The position numbers were made by a program, and so were the translations under genes. From Microcyclospora pomicola (lineage: Eukaryota > Ascomycota > Dothideomycetes > Capnodiales), in the NCBI GenBank assembly GCA_002786065.1, contig NHNY01000003.1, positions 62,001-126,000 on the forward strand: a DNA stretch of 64,000 bases, written 5' to 3'. Numbering within the stretch: the stretch's first letter is position 1; every line of letters starts with the position of its first letter. The notes below the pieces were generated by a model. That model was not told the origin of the DNA. It worked only from the letters and a program-made list of their open reading frames with translations, and did not search any database. This document shows, one piece after another, positions 33,315-44,026 of the stretch.

Positions 33315-34067
33315 ATGTCCACCCCACCATCCCCCCTCCTCTCCCTCCCCTACGAACTCCGCCTAGCCATCTACCACTACGCCCTCTCCCCCACCGGCCT
33401 GCTCCACCTGACCACAAGCGCCACCCACCGCTTCTGCGTCACGCCCTGCATCGCGCCCGGCCTGCTCGCCACGAACCGCCAGCTGCACGCCGAAGCGACG
33501 CCGTTCCTGTACGGCGCCAACGAGGTCTGCTTCACGCTCATCGCGCACTACAATTGCTGGCCGATCACCGCGCGGACGCGGCTCTCGCAGAGTACGCTCG
33601 CGGCGCTGCAGCGCGTGACCTTGATCCTGGACCATCCGGAGGACCAGTGGCGGCACCAATTTGACTCGCAGGATTTCACGCCGCTGACGGCGCTGACGGG
33701 GCTACGCATGCTGCGGATCGCGGTGATAGACGTCGAAGGCAGTAGCTGGAGAGGGCAAAGGTACCCCCGGGAGTATGAGGTGCAAAATGTGCTGTGGGAA
33801 GTGCTACGCCGGGTGCCGAGGGGGACGGAAGTGGTGTTTGGGACGGAGGAGGGGAGTGGGCAGCGCGCGGTAGTGGAGGGGTTGATCGAAAGGAAGACGA
33901 AGCTGAGGACGGAGAAGAAGATAACTGGGGTAAGGGATTTTGTCGAAGTGGCGGGGTATAAGTTGGAGGAAGCGGGGAGTAAGGTGCCGCATGAGGTGAA
34001 GGGGATGTGGAGTGGGGCTTTGGAGGATGTGTATCTGGACGGCATTCATACGGATATCAGGGCGTAG
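33315..34067 (+). CDS. 2EXR/F-box-like domain protein (250 aa)
   Basis: Single exon. The N-terminus LLSLPYELRLAIYHYAL and the segment LLATNRQLHAEATPFLYGAN match the 2EXR (F-box-related) pattern found in many expanded, mostly uncharacterised fungal proteins. It starts about ten bases after a poly-C tract, in good start context (CAAAATGTC). The rest is a helix-rich region without another domain. The family is believed to mediate protein contacts, and some members may join SCF complexes; nothing here proves it. Confidence 0.75.
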   Translation: MSTPPSPLLSLPYELRLAIYHYALSPTGLLHLTTSATHRFCVTPCIAPGLLATNRQLHAEATPFLYGANEVCFTLIAHYNCWPITARTRLSQSTLAALQRVTLILDHPEDQWRHQFDSQDFTPLTALTGLRMLRIAVIDVEGSSWRGQRYPREYEVQNVLWEVLRRVPRGTEVVFGTEEGSGQRAVVEGLIERKTKLRTEKKITGVRDFVEVAGYKLEEAGSKVPHEVKGMWSGALEDVYLDGIHTDIRA

Positions 34068-34575
34068 TCGCGATGGGCCAAAGAGGTGTGTGCGAGGGAT
34101 AGGTCGAAATGGTGAATGTTTACATGTGCACAGCTGAAGTACTTATGTGACGAAAAAGGATAACAAAAAAGGGCAAAGATAGGTATGAAATATTGTCCTC
34201 GCGAACAAGCGATTCGTGATTCTAAGTTGATCAATACACATCTCCATCCATCCAAGTAGGAAAGAGATAACTCCGACCCTCCAAGACGCCATGCTCATCA
34301 GAACAACCGGAGCACAATGCCACCCAACAATGTAGCTGATCAAGACTTGCCCACCCTTTCCTGGAGATTTGCGCCGGATCGAAAGGAACCCTCGCCGCCA
34401 TCAACACAGAGCTCTTTTTGGCTGATGTTTCGTAAAAGCAGACAGAGCAATCCTCGAACAACGTTCAAGTGACATATACATGATCCCACAACAGAACCGC
34501 CCTTGGTCGTTATTGTATCAACCCCGCGCGGAGCGGCATTTTTGGGGAAGAAAATCCCATGAACACAGCATTGGA
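34068..34575. other. Convergent 3' flanks
   Basis: The short intergenic space between two gene ends. Short overlapping minus-strand ORFs have no support. Confidence 0.4.
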
Positions 34576-36759
34576 TCACCATGTCTCGGCGATGTACTGT
34601 CCAGCAGCCTTCTTGCCCTCCCAAAACTGCTTGGCAGTCTCGTAATCCAGGTGCCCTTTGTCCATTGCCACGTCAATCAAGGCGCTTTCGACACCCTCGC
34701 CCATGCCCTTGGTCGAGCCACAGACGAAGATGCGCCCATCGACCGAGTTGATGGCGAACCAAACAATGTCCGCCTGCTGTCTGACTTCGTCCTGAACATA
34801 CTTGGCAACCTTGGTTTCTTTGTTCGTGCCAGGCTCGACCTTGGTCGGGTTCTCGTCGTCAGTCGAATCTGTAACACCCGCTTCGCCGGCAGAGACAGGC
34901 GGAGGTTTCGCGCGCGACTGCACGACCTTCTTGATTTGGCTTTCATTTGCACCGAGCTCGCCTTTGTAGATCTCGTCCAACATGCTGTCACGGATACCCT
35001 GGATGAGCCAGATCTTGTTTGCGCAGTTGGCATTCTTGAGACGGTTCAAGATGAAGCCACGGAACGGCGCCATGCCGACACCAGCGCCAATCAAGACCAT
35101 TGGTCCATCGCTGGCAAATTCGCGAGAGAGCGGATTAGCCATCAAACCTCGAAACATGGGTATTTGAAGGTTGAGCTGTCGTCCTGCAACTCCCGGGTGA
35201 AGGCAGAAATCCCCATCCTCTGCTTCTTTCTTGGCTTTCTCCTCGGCTGCAATGAACTTGCTTGCGATACGTGCCATGAAACCTGACCCCACTCCTGTAC
35301 GATCGACACCTGTAAATGCTGGAGTTTCATGAATAGTGACAGCGATTTCGATCAGTCGTCGACCGGCAAGGCCATCACGGGCAGATGAGACGTGCGGGTC
35401 GTTGGAGAGCGAGTAGAAACGCGGTGCCAATTGACTGAGCACGCCACAGATCTCCTCAAGCGGGGGCTTTGATGATGGAAAAGCGTGCAGAAGTTGCTGG
35501 ACAGTAATGTGCGGTCCTGTTCGTAGATCACAAAATGCTGCCTGACCTTGGGCACTAGCGAGGAAAGTCAAGATTTTCTTCTCATTCGCCGCTTGAGCGT
35601 GCTCGGCCAGAACTCTGTACAAGGGCTTGGTGGGTGCGGTCGACGTGAGATCCACAGCCCATGTCAGAATCTCGCGGCGAGTCGTGACAAGTTCTCTTGG
35701 TTTCTCCTCGCCCCAAATAGTTGGCCAGCGTCCTCCGGTAGTCAACATCCTCATTGGTTTGTCGCGCTGGAATTTCGGCACTCCAAGTTGCGTGAGGATG
35801 TCATCAACAACTTCCGGATCATTTGGAGGGCAGATTCCAATAGCGCCTCCTACTTTGAAGTCCACCCCTCCTTCTTCAGGGTAATCTGTCACATCAATGT
35901 CGAAGTGGAATGTGCGTTTCTCTGCTCCAGGCTTGGTCAACTCGCGTGCTTCATGCACTGGTGCACTGAAGACGTTATATGGTGGATGCGGCTGCATGTA
36001 TCTGGGAGCATATGTGTTGACGGCTTCCCTGGTGTGCTCATGCCCGATCTCGTCAGGAAACTTTTCCACCACAGACTCTTTTCGCACGGGAGCAAATGAT
36101 ACCTTCCGATCGGGCAGATCAAGAATCTTGGTCAATGGAGTATCCAATGTAAGGCTGGCCACATTGAGCTTGAGGAAGCGGTAGGCATCATTGTTCGGTA
36201 GCTCAATCGGAGTGATGTCTGGTTGAGCCTTGAGGGCTGGTAAAGCTTCCAGCATGCAGCAGCCTTCGCCGCAACAGTACTTCTGCAGGAATTTCGTCCC
36301 TTGTCCATCGCCGAGTAGACGCCTAATCTCTTCGGAATTGGACGCAAATGTGGTACTGGCCCTTCTCTTACGATGTCGGCTTGGACTAGCCATTGGCAAT
36401 GGCTCGATCTTGTCTGCGAATTCGCTGGGATCCTGCGGTTCGGTGAGAGGGGTGGAAGGAGTTTCGGAGTCGCTGGAAGAGTTGCTCTCCGCCGTGACAC
36501 CTGCAATGACATCGCCGGTACGAAAGCTGGCGCCTTCAATGCTGAGACGATCGAGTCTGGCCTGTATTTTGTTCATGGCTGCGGTCGGAGCAGCAGTAAG
36601 AGATTGTGGCTCATGCGGTATGGGATCATCTGGGTGGCTTGTGTCGGTCGTAGGGATACTGATGTGTTGAAAAGCCTTGTGACCGCCAAAAGTCCAAGAA
36701 TGGCGTCGTGAAGACGGTTGAGTCGACATGGCTGGTCGAGCCGCTATGAGGCCAGGCAT
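34576..36759 (-). CDS. FAD/NADPH reductase module of the diflavin family, no FMN domain (727 aa)
   Basis: Single exon from ATG 36759; Met11 at 36729 is an alternative start. Residues 1-155 are disordered, followed by a tight cysteine motif YCCGEGCC (161-168). From about residue 255 the protein is the reductase half of the cytochrome P450 reductase/sulfite reductase type. It has an FAD-binding block RFYSLSNDPHV (447-457), GVGSGFMARI, an NADPH block VLIGAGVGMAPFRGF (about 575) and IFVCGSTKGMGEGV, and ends in YIAETW with the terminal aromatic residue typical of the family. The flavodoxin-like FMN domain that normally precedes it is absent. An Asp/Thr-rich insertion of about 40 residues interrupts the NADPH domain. 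It probably transfers electrons from NADPH to a separate partner, which is inference. Confidence 0.82.
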   Translation of the reverse strand: MPGLIAARPAMSTQPSSRRHSWTFGGHKAFQHISIPTTDTSHPDDPIPHEPQSLTAAPTAAMNKIQARLDRLSIEGASFRTGDVIAGVTAESNSSSDSETPSTPLTEPQDPSEFADKIEPLPMASPSRHRKRRASTTFASNSEEIRRLLGDGQGTKFLQKYCCGEGCCMLEALPALKAQPDITPIELPNNDAYRFLKLNVASLTLDTPLTKILDLPDRKVSFAPVRKESVVEKFPDEIGHEHTREAVNTYAPRYMQPHPPYNVFSAPVHEARELTKPGAEKRTFHFDIDVTDYPEEGGVDFKVGGAIGICPPNDPEVVDDILTQLGVPKFQRDKPMRMLTTGGRWPTIWGEEKPRELVTTRREILTWAVDLTSTAPTKPLYRVLAEHAQAANEKKILTFLASAQGQAAFCDLRTGPHITVQQLLHAFPSSKPPLEEICGVLSQLAPRFYSLSNDPHVSSARDGLAGRRLIEIAVTIHETPAFTGVDRTGVGSGFMARIASKFIAAEEKAKKEAEDGDFCLHPGVAGRQLNLQIPMFRGLMANPLSREFASDGPMVLIGAGVGMAPFRGFILNRLKNANCANKIWLIQGIRDSMLDEIYKGELGANESQIKKVVQSRAKPPPVSAGEAGVTDSTDDENPTKVEPGTNKETKVAKYVQDEVRQQADIVWFAINSVDGRIFVCGSTKGMGEGVESALIDVAMDKGHLDYETAKQFWEGKKAAGQYIAETW

Positions 36760-38281
36760 TGTGGAGGAGAATGAGTGTTATCGGTGGTCCGAGTGAAATG
36801 GAGGGGAGACCTGTGCCATTGCGCGGTTCAGTGGACGACAGCAAAGAAGAGTGCGGAGAGGAATGGATGGATAGAGGAGAGGAGAGATGGTATCGATGAT
36901 CACCCAGGCGGCGGCATTCGCAGCGATGCCACTGACGACGTGCATTTCCGGCGCCGGTACTCGGCGCCGCGACTGGGATGGAAGAACGCAGTGCCTAAGA
37001 TATCGGCGGGTGGCGACACTTGCAAAGAGTAGGGACTCACCACCGAGGTACGATCTGATTAAGTCTTATCAGATCTTGACGCCACCTCTCAAAATCCCAG
37101 TGGGGGTGGATGTCGAAGAGTGGGCGAAGCGGTGTCTGGAAAGCGGTGTGATCACGATATTCTGAAGGATTTGCGATATTGTCACGGATGTGAGAGGACT
37201 GGTAGGAGTAGAGGAGAGTCGATCGATGGAAGAGCAGATCGTAAATGCACGATGATGGCGAGTTCGGGCCAGAGTGAGATGGCCCAGAACGAAGGGAGCA
37301 GGTGGGCGAGAGTGTTAGCGGAGACCCGACACGCTAGAAATACGGCAGCAATCCAGGAGAGAAAGTCGTTCGACGGGTGCGATTAACGGTGGTTCGATGT
37401 GTATGTCTGGTAACTTTACCCAGCCTCAGGGACTCCATACACGAATACCTTACGTACGCTGTCTTCGCCCAGTCCCGGTCACAGACAGCGGCAGATGTCG
37501 TTACTTTGACCATCAATTGAATGTCACTCGAACTTCAAGGAAGGTCCGCTTGCGATGGCCGCGACATCGCCTTACATAATACATCGGGATTAGAATCAGT
37601 GGAGGTTGACTGACACATATCGACCTTACCTCAGGTACCGTATGTTATCTTGCTCTCTTATGATGTAATATCGGCTTGCATGACATAGTTCTATCAAGGT
37701 TGATACACTCTGGCTAGGGACCTGGGTGATGTTGGGGCTACATAGGAGTGATCTGTAGGGTGTTCTCGCCGATTCCCTACATCTGCGATACTTCACTTTG
37801 ACACCTCCCGACCGGGACCTCATCCTGGCAGATCATCACGACGGCGTGAGAGTCCATCGGCGGGGAACGACATGGCGGCGGGAAGAGGTGAACATGTGAA
37901 AGTGGCTCCGGCCAGGTCCGCGGTGATGCCTCAGGTTGCAGCAGTAGAACAAGACTGTCTAATACATTTACCTGCGGTTGCGAACTGCTCGTCACACCGA
38001 CCTCTATACGATGTTCCAAGTTTGGCAGAAGCATCGGCTTTCAAGTCGGTGTGGATGTTGGATGTCTCGTCTCTCGAAGTGTATGACCTATTCATTCGGC
38101 TTGACTTCTGTTCGCGCGGCACGATCGATCCTTCGTGTCCAACACGTGACTGATCTTCCAGCTGCATGTGTACAGCAGAGGCTACAACACATCATCGATC
38201 TGAGGGGGACACTGCTTTGTCTTCTTAGCATCTATGGTAGATGCAATGATACCTTGAATGGTGTGAACAATCAGCTTGGCC
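36760..38281. other. Divergent promoter region
   Basis: This separates the leftward reductase and the rightward Zn2Cys6 gene. Small ORFs only. No RNA gene or repeat seen. Confidence 0.4.
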
Positions 38282-40683
38282 ATGTCGCACGCCGTCGGTG
38301 CCGCCGCTCGTGATGCGAACGTGGCACCTCGCACGCATCCCATCGCTATAGCTCCCGCCATCAAACCTGGTGTTGTCGTTCAGAATGGAATGAGCACCCA
38401 GGCGTCGTCGATGGATAGCCCTGGCGAATCGCTAATGCCATACACCTGTGTGACTTGTGCGCGACGAAAGGTCAGTTGCATCCAGTCGTGCCATTGCGCA
38501 ATTTCATGGTGATTACAAATCGGTCTTACCTGCATGGAAACTGACATGTCAATAGGTGAAATGTATGTGAAACAGTTGTACCCGGACGCTGTCCTGAAGA
38601 TATTATACCGTGCTCCTCTTGGTCTGCTGTCTGAATCCTGACTCTGCAATTGTAGGCGATAAAAGAAAACCAATCTGCTCAACATGCTCAAAGGCAAAGC
38701 CGAGCTTGGAATGCATCTATCAAGCTCCACCACCTCGCAAGCGGAAACGCCGACCAGGCGACGATGTTCACGATCGTCTAGACCGCTACGAGTCGTTGCT
38801 TCGTTCGCACGGTCTTTTCCCCGAGATTGAAGACGCTCCTGAACCGTCACCAACTCCACCCTGCGCCCCGAATGACGGCGGAGATGCGACCTCGACGACA
38901 GCGTTAACCCGATTACTGCCCAGGAAGGGCCGTCTGGTAGCTACGGCTCAATCCGGTAAACGATATGTCGAGAGCATGGTATGGCGAGATCTGAGCGAGG
39001 ACGAACTCGAGCCATCCTCGGACGAGGGTGAAGACGATGTCGATGCATACCGCGGCATACATGCCACGGACCCTGTATCGGCCAGCATCCTGGGTCAGCA
39101 GTCATCCGGCACAGACCTCATCAACTCCCACCCGACATACGAAGCGGCCTGTAAGCTGTGGCAAGTCTATGTCGATTACATAGATCCCATCTGCAAGCTG
39201 GTACACGTCCCCTCTGGTCGCGAAATGGTACAGCGAGCAGCCGCCAACCCCAGCAGCATTTCGAAACCAACGGAAGCATTGCTCTTTACCATTTACCACT
39301 TTGCTGTACGCGTTCTCCCCGAAGCCGAATGTACTGCGCTGTTTGGTCAACGACGAAGCGTACTCCTATCAATATACTATAACGCTTTCCAGCAGGCCTT
39401 GGTCAACGCTTCTTTTCTGAGGTCCACCGACTTCCAAATCCTGCAGGCTTATACACTGTACTTACTTTCCGTGCGTGGATCCTGCGATCCGCTATCCTTT
39501 TGGATTTTGACCGGCATTGCTGTGCGCATGGCGCAACGGATCGGTCTCCATCGTAATGGCGAAGCATTAGGCTTGGGGCCGTTCGAAGTGCAGATGCGTC
39601 GTCGTCTGTTCTGGTAGGTCCGACTTCTCCATAACAAGTCTGTACACATCTAACGCGTCCAGGCAACTCCTTCCCCTCGATGGCATGGCTAGCAACCTTT
39701 GTGGCACCGGCATGCCTGGTTTTGGGGAGTGGGATACCCATCGACCACTGAACTTCGAAGATGAAGACATCTACCCTGGCATGAGCACCCTCCCTGAAGA
39801 ACGTAAAGGTGCAACCAGCATGATCTTCTGTCTCGTACGAAGCTACTTCCATCAGAAGCGCAACAAAAGCTGGCAACTCTACGACCGTACTGAAATGAAC
39901 GCCAACGCCATACGTGATGCATTGAAGATGGTCGACGAGCTGGAGTCGACGGTCGAGGATCGCTTTCTCAAAGCCATCGACCCGTTCAACCCCACCCACT
40001 GCCTAGCCTCCGCCATGGCGCGTGGTGGTATCACCTTCGCCCGGATGCGCATCCGCCTGCCCAAATCACGAGACGGCGGCAACAGCATGCCGCTACATGA
40101 GCGAAAACAGCTATTCGAATGGGCGTCTTGGTTCGTCAGCTACATGACTGCCGCCATCCGCAACGCGTCGCTGGTCCACTTCCGCTGGCACTTCTCCACG
40201 TTCTTCCAATGGGAGCCCATGGTCTGGGTGCTGTCCGAGATCCGCATGCGCAGTTCCGTCGTCGAGCCGGACAAGATCTGGCCACACATCGAAAAGACAT
40301 ACGAAGACCACCCGGAGCTGTTATCCCGCCGACGGGCATTGCACATCGCCGTCGGCAGACTGACGCTGAAAGCCTGGGACGCCAACCCGCCCTCCGTCGC
40401 CCTGTACGCCTCCCCGCCACCCTACATCAACTCGCTGCGTGCGTCGACCAGCAAGCGCCGGCACAACAGCCGCGGCGATAGCACCGTGTCGTCGCTCAAC
40501 CAGTTCACGCCCGAGGAAGACGCCCCCGACCCCGGCCGGATCGGTAGCTCCATCAGCGTCAACGATAACATCTTCGGCATGACAGATTCGTTCGATGCGG
40601 ATACCGTCGATTGGCAGTTCTGGGACCAGCTGATCCGGGACCCGGATGCGTTGCTGATGGGGACGAGTATGCCGAGTTCATGA
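38282..40683 (+). CDS. Zn2Cys6 fungal transcription factor (724 aa) with 7-nt exon
   Basis: The gene encodes a nuclear DNA-binding regulator. Exons are 38282-38470, 38556-38562 (only 7 nt), 38656-39613 and 39663-40683; total length and phases agree. The zinc cluster C-x2-C-x6-C-x6-C-x2-C-x8-C is assembled from three exons. Exon 1 ends in CVTCARRK, the microexon GTGAAAT adds V, K and the first base of Cys3, and exon 3 continues DKRKPICSTCSKAKPSLEC. A basic linker (PPRKRKRR) and a short heptad-like stretch follow. The fungal-specific regulatory domain spans roughly residues 220-560, with MRRRLFWQLLPLDGMAS across the last intron. It is convergent with an MFS exporter gene, a common regulator-transporter arrangement. 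Confidence 0.88.
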
Positions 40684-41033
40684 TGGAGAGGAATGGTCGA
40701 GTGTTACAAAGGTGCTACTCTCCACACACCTATTCATCTATCCACTCACCACTTCTTCATGCAACGTATGATGTACACTGGATTGTCGAATAGTCTCCTC
40801 ATCCACTTCTGCAGTCAACGGTTTGTGCACAATAGGTAGTGTCCCCACCCGTGCGGTCTCCTTCCCTGCACAAAATTGAGACATGTCGGATCTCACACCA
40901 CTGTAGAAATTATATATCATCGGAGAAACCCAGTACCAGAGCTGAGTGAGGTCTATCATTAAGATCTATGCTTGCCCAACCAAACGCTATGCAAATATGA
41001 CTATCAACAAAAAGAAAAAGGAAATCTAGTATG
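40684..41033. other. Convergent 3' flanks
   Basis: A gap of 350 nt between the stop codons of the regulator and transporter genes. No supported ORF. Confidence 0.4.
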
Positions 41034-42964
41034 TTACACCTTCTCTTCCACAGCTTCTTCTGCCGCCTCCTTCTTCTCCGCCGACCCCGGCCGGCCACCC
41101 TTAGCCGTCGGCCCAGCCTTATCCTTCACGCTGCGCCACTCCATCGCAAACGCGCCCAGACTCGCCAGGCACGCGACGGCGACACCGACGATGAAGCACT
41201 CGCGCAGGGCGGCGTTGTAGACGACGAGCACCTCGTGCAGCTCGGCCTGCGTGATGAGGTCGAGGTGCTTGAGGTTGGTGGCGCCGGCGTTGACGACCTG
41301 CGTGGGGTCGAGGCCCGGGATGAGCTCGACGAGCCCGGACACGAGGCGGGACGTCCAGACGTTCTGGCCGACGGAGATGAAGACGGCGCCGCCGATGCTC
41401 TGCGCGAAGAACATCAGGCTGACGCCCATGGGGACGTCGCGCTTGTGGAGCACGGTCTGCGCGGCGACGTTGGCTTGCTGCATGCCGAGCCCGAGGCCGA
41501 AGCCGAAGAGGACCTGGTAGCCGATCCAGGCGGCGTGGTTGGTGGTGGCGTTGAAGGTGGTGATCAGCCCGGCGCCGATGGGCATGATGACCGCCGAGGC
41601 GTACATCATCGGGGTGTAGTAGCCCAGACGGCTGGTGAGTTGGCCGCCGCCGATCGAGCCCACGACTAGTGCGAGCACCATGGGGATCGTGTCGATGCCG
41701 CTTTGCACGGCCGAGACTCCTTTGATGGCTTGGAACCAGATGGGAACTGTGGTGGTTGGTCAGTACGACGATGAGCGTGGGGAGAGTGGGGGAGTTTCAT
41801 ACTGTAGTAGACCAACAACATCATGGCAGATGCGAGGCAGAAGACAAACCACATGCCCGCGATGATGCTGCGGTTCTTGATAAGCGATGCCGGGATTGTA
41901 GCCACTTCTGGCGATTGAAGTGCTTGCGTGAAGACGAAGCCGATGAAGAGAACACCGAACAGCGTGAAGAGCACGATGATGCGCCAGTTGCTCCAAGCGT
42001 ATGTGCTACCTCCCCACTGCAGTGCGAGCAACAAGCAGATGACGCAGGGGAACAAGAAGAGTTCGCCGAGGAGATCGAGTTTGCCGAGTTGCTGACGAAT
42101 TGTCAGGCCTCCTTGAGTCGGTGTCGAAGGCTTCAGGATGAGCATGATGATGAGCAGTGCGACGCCACCAAGAGGCAGGTTGATGTAGAAGCACCATCGC
42201 CAGGAGACGTCCGAAGTGAACACGCCTCCAAGCAGTGGGCCGACGATACTGGCGATGCCGAAGACTGCGCCGAAGAAACCGAAGAAGGCAGGTCTCTTGT
42301 GCAGCGGCACCGCCTGCATAACCAAGAGAATTGCGCCATTCTGAATGCCGGCCGTTCCCACTCCAGCAATCGCTCTACCAATGATGAAGGCGATCGAGTT
42401 GGGTGCCGCACCACAGACGGCCGAACCGATCTCAAATATCGTAATGGCCGCCAAGAAGACATACTTGGGCGTGTAGAAGGTGTACACGCGGCCGAACAGC
42501 AATTGAAATGTGCAAGCGGTCAACAGGAACGAAGAGCCGTACCAGCCCACATCGTCGACGGAATTGAACTCGTTGGTGATGGTCGGGATGGCTGTGGCGA
42601 TGATTGTGCGGTCCAGCGCAACGAGGAACAAAGTCATCAGTAGTGCTACCGTCACGATCACTAGCTCTCCGCGGCCAGGATAGACAGTCTCGCTGGTCAT
42701 GCGTCGTAGACCATTGGTTGGCCGTTGTGGTTTCTCATCTCCAGTGGTTTGCTGTGTTTCCCGTGGTGCTTCGTGTTCTTCAAATTGTTCGCTATGTTGA
42801 TCGACATGTCCCGTGCCATTGGAATCCTTAGACGAGGCACTCGAAGGTGCTGTCGACGAACTTTTGGTTTCGGCGATCACTGCTGCAGCCATCATACTAT
42901 TCCCCGTCGCGGGTGGGGCCTCGTGTGAAATATCCATTGATGACATGTTTTGCAAACCTGTCAC
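41034..42964 (-). CDS. MFS drug/toxin exporter, DHA2 (14-helix) family (624 aa)
   Basis: A proton-driven efflux transporter of the plasma or vacuolar membrane. Exon 1 is 42964-41803 and exon 2 is 41746-41034. The 56-nt intron (donor GTATGA, acceptor CAG) joins MMLLVYY to IPIWFQAIKGVSAVQSG, a junction found in many DHA2 proteins. A cytosolic Ser/Glu-rich N-terminus of about 90 residues precedes helix 1. LDRTIIATAIPTI, the helix 2-3 loop FGRVYTFYTPKYVF, GRAIAGVGTAGIQNGA and antiporter motif C (GIASIVGPLLGG) followed by WRWCFYINLPLGG are all present. Fungal members export toxins, azoles or secondary metabolites. Substrate unknown. There is no biosynthetic core gene nearby. Confidence 0.9.
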
Positions 42965-44026
42965 AAGGTAATCCTGGAGAGGATGCTGGCGTATTGGTAT
43001 ATATGTAATAACTCAGTAAATGGATGAGTCGTTGGCGCTGATCCTGTTCCTTGAGGGAGTTCGCAAAGGACCGCGTGACAAGAAACCCTCCAGATGTCAA
43101 ACAACGACAGTTCTAGATTGCACTCTGAATTGGAAATCGATGAGATCTCCATGATCTCAACGTCTAATATAAGGTATGGTAATTTACTGTCGGCGAAGCG
43201 TCGCCGCACCCGAGAACAGGAGATATGGAGGCTTCGACCGAGCGGAGGCCCGATGGTCCAATGAAAGCTTGCGAAAGCTCGGGTGAGAGCGACCGACGAC
43301 CCTCGATTCAGAATATGTACGGTGTTGGACGTCCGCTTGCAACACTTGGTCAGCCATACCAATTCTTTAGATACATGAGAGGGCGTGCAGGATCATAGAC
43401 GATGATTTGGTAAGAAGCTCCGCGACATGTTTCCAAACGTAGACTCGGCGGTCACGTTGTCTGAGGAACGTGTGTGGCTGCCATTCCCCGATGTGCACCA
43501 CCGTGATCCTGATCCGTGTGTCTGGTGAAGACGCCGTCATCGACAATACATTGGGCCTGGGAGGGGCGACCATCAACTCACAAGCCACCGGAATTATACA
43601 TTGCGGCTCGATTCATCCTTACCTATGGACGGAAGACTCAGTCCTGTTCTCGGTCGCTGTTGAAACAGTACACGAGCCGTGGCTCTCTTGTCTGCCAAGT
43701 TCGTGATGGGCCTTCGAGGATTCAACAAAACATCGATCATCATAACGGAAACTCACATCATTTTTCCGATACTTGAGTCGAATGTCACAAGTAATGCGAC
43801 GTAACAGCCAAGGATTGACGGGAGAAGAGAGATGTACCAGTGGGAAGTTTTTCTGATAGAAGTACGGTTGTGTTACTGGTCGCTACTGTCTTTATGTTCA
43901 GCAAGTACAGGCTGAGTTCTAACGTGGATGTACTCCTGTCTGCTTCAGGCGGCTGGATCTGTTTTCCCTGAGGGCACACTCAGTGTTATGTGCCGAAGCA
44001 TGAGTACATGTATGCCCAGGATACAC
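42965..44026. other. MFS promoter region and 3' flank of velvet-like gene
   Basis: A TATATAT element (42998-43004) lies about 35 nt before the MFS start, and a CGG-N10-CCG inverted repeat at 43191-43206. The remainder holds only short ORFs. Confidence 0.45.
43191..43206. promoter_or_regulatory. CGG-N10-CCG inverted repeat, candidate Zn2Cys6 operator
   Basis: CGGCGAAGCGTCGCCG is a 6-bp inverted repeat with a 4-nt centre, which is also CGG, ten bases, CCG. It lies 227 nt upstream of the MFS ATG. Dimeric Zn2Cys6 factors bind such paired triplets (Put3 uses ten-base spacing). The regulator encoded at 38282-40683 is a natural candidate, by inference. Confidence 0.4.

Noticed and set aside
41031-42643. 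Long plus-strand ORFs (212 and 295 codons) opposite the MFS exporter
   Set aside because: Low-complexity, charged composition mirrored from the transporter's codons; no start context or domain.
38282-42964. Secondary-metabolite gene cluster around the regulator and exporter
   Set aside because: There is no polyketide synthase, peptide synthetase, terpene synthase or tailoring enzyme set nearby; a regulator plus exporter alone is not a cluster.
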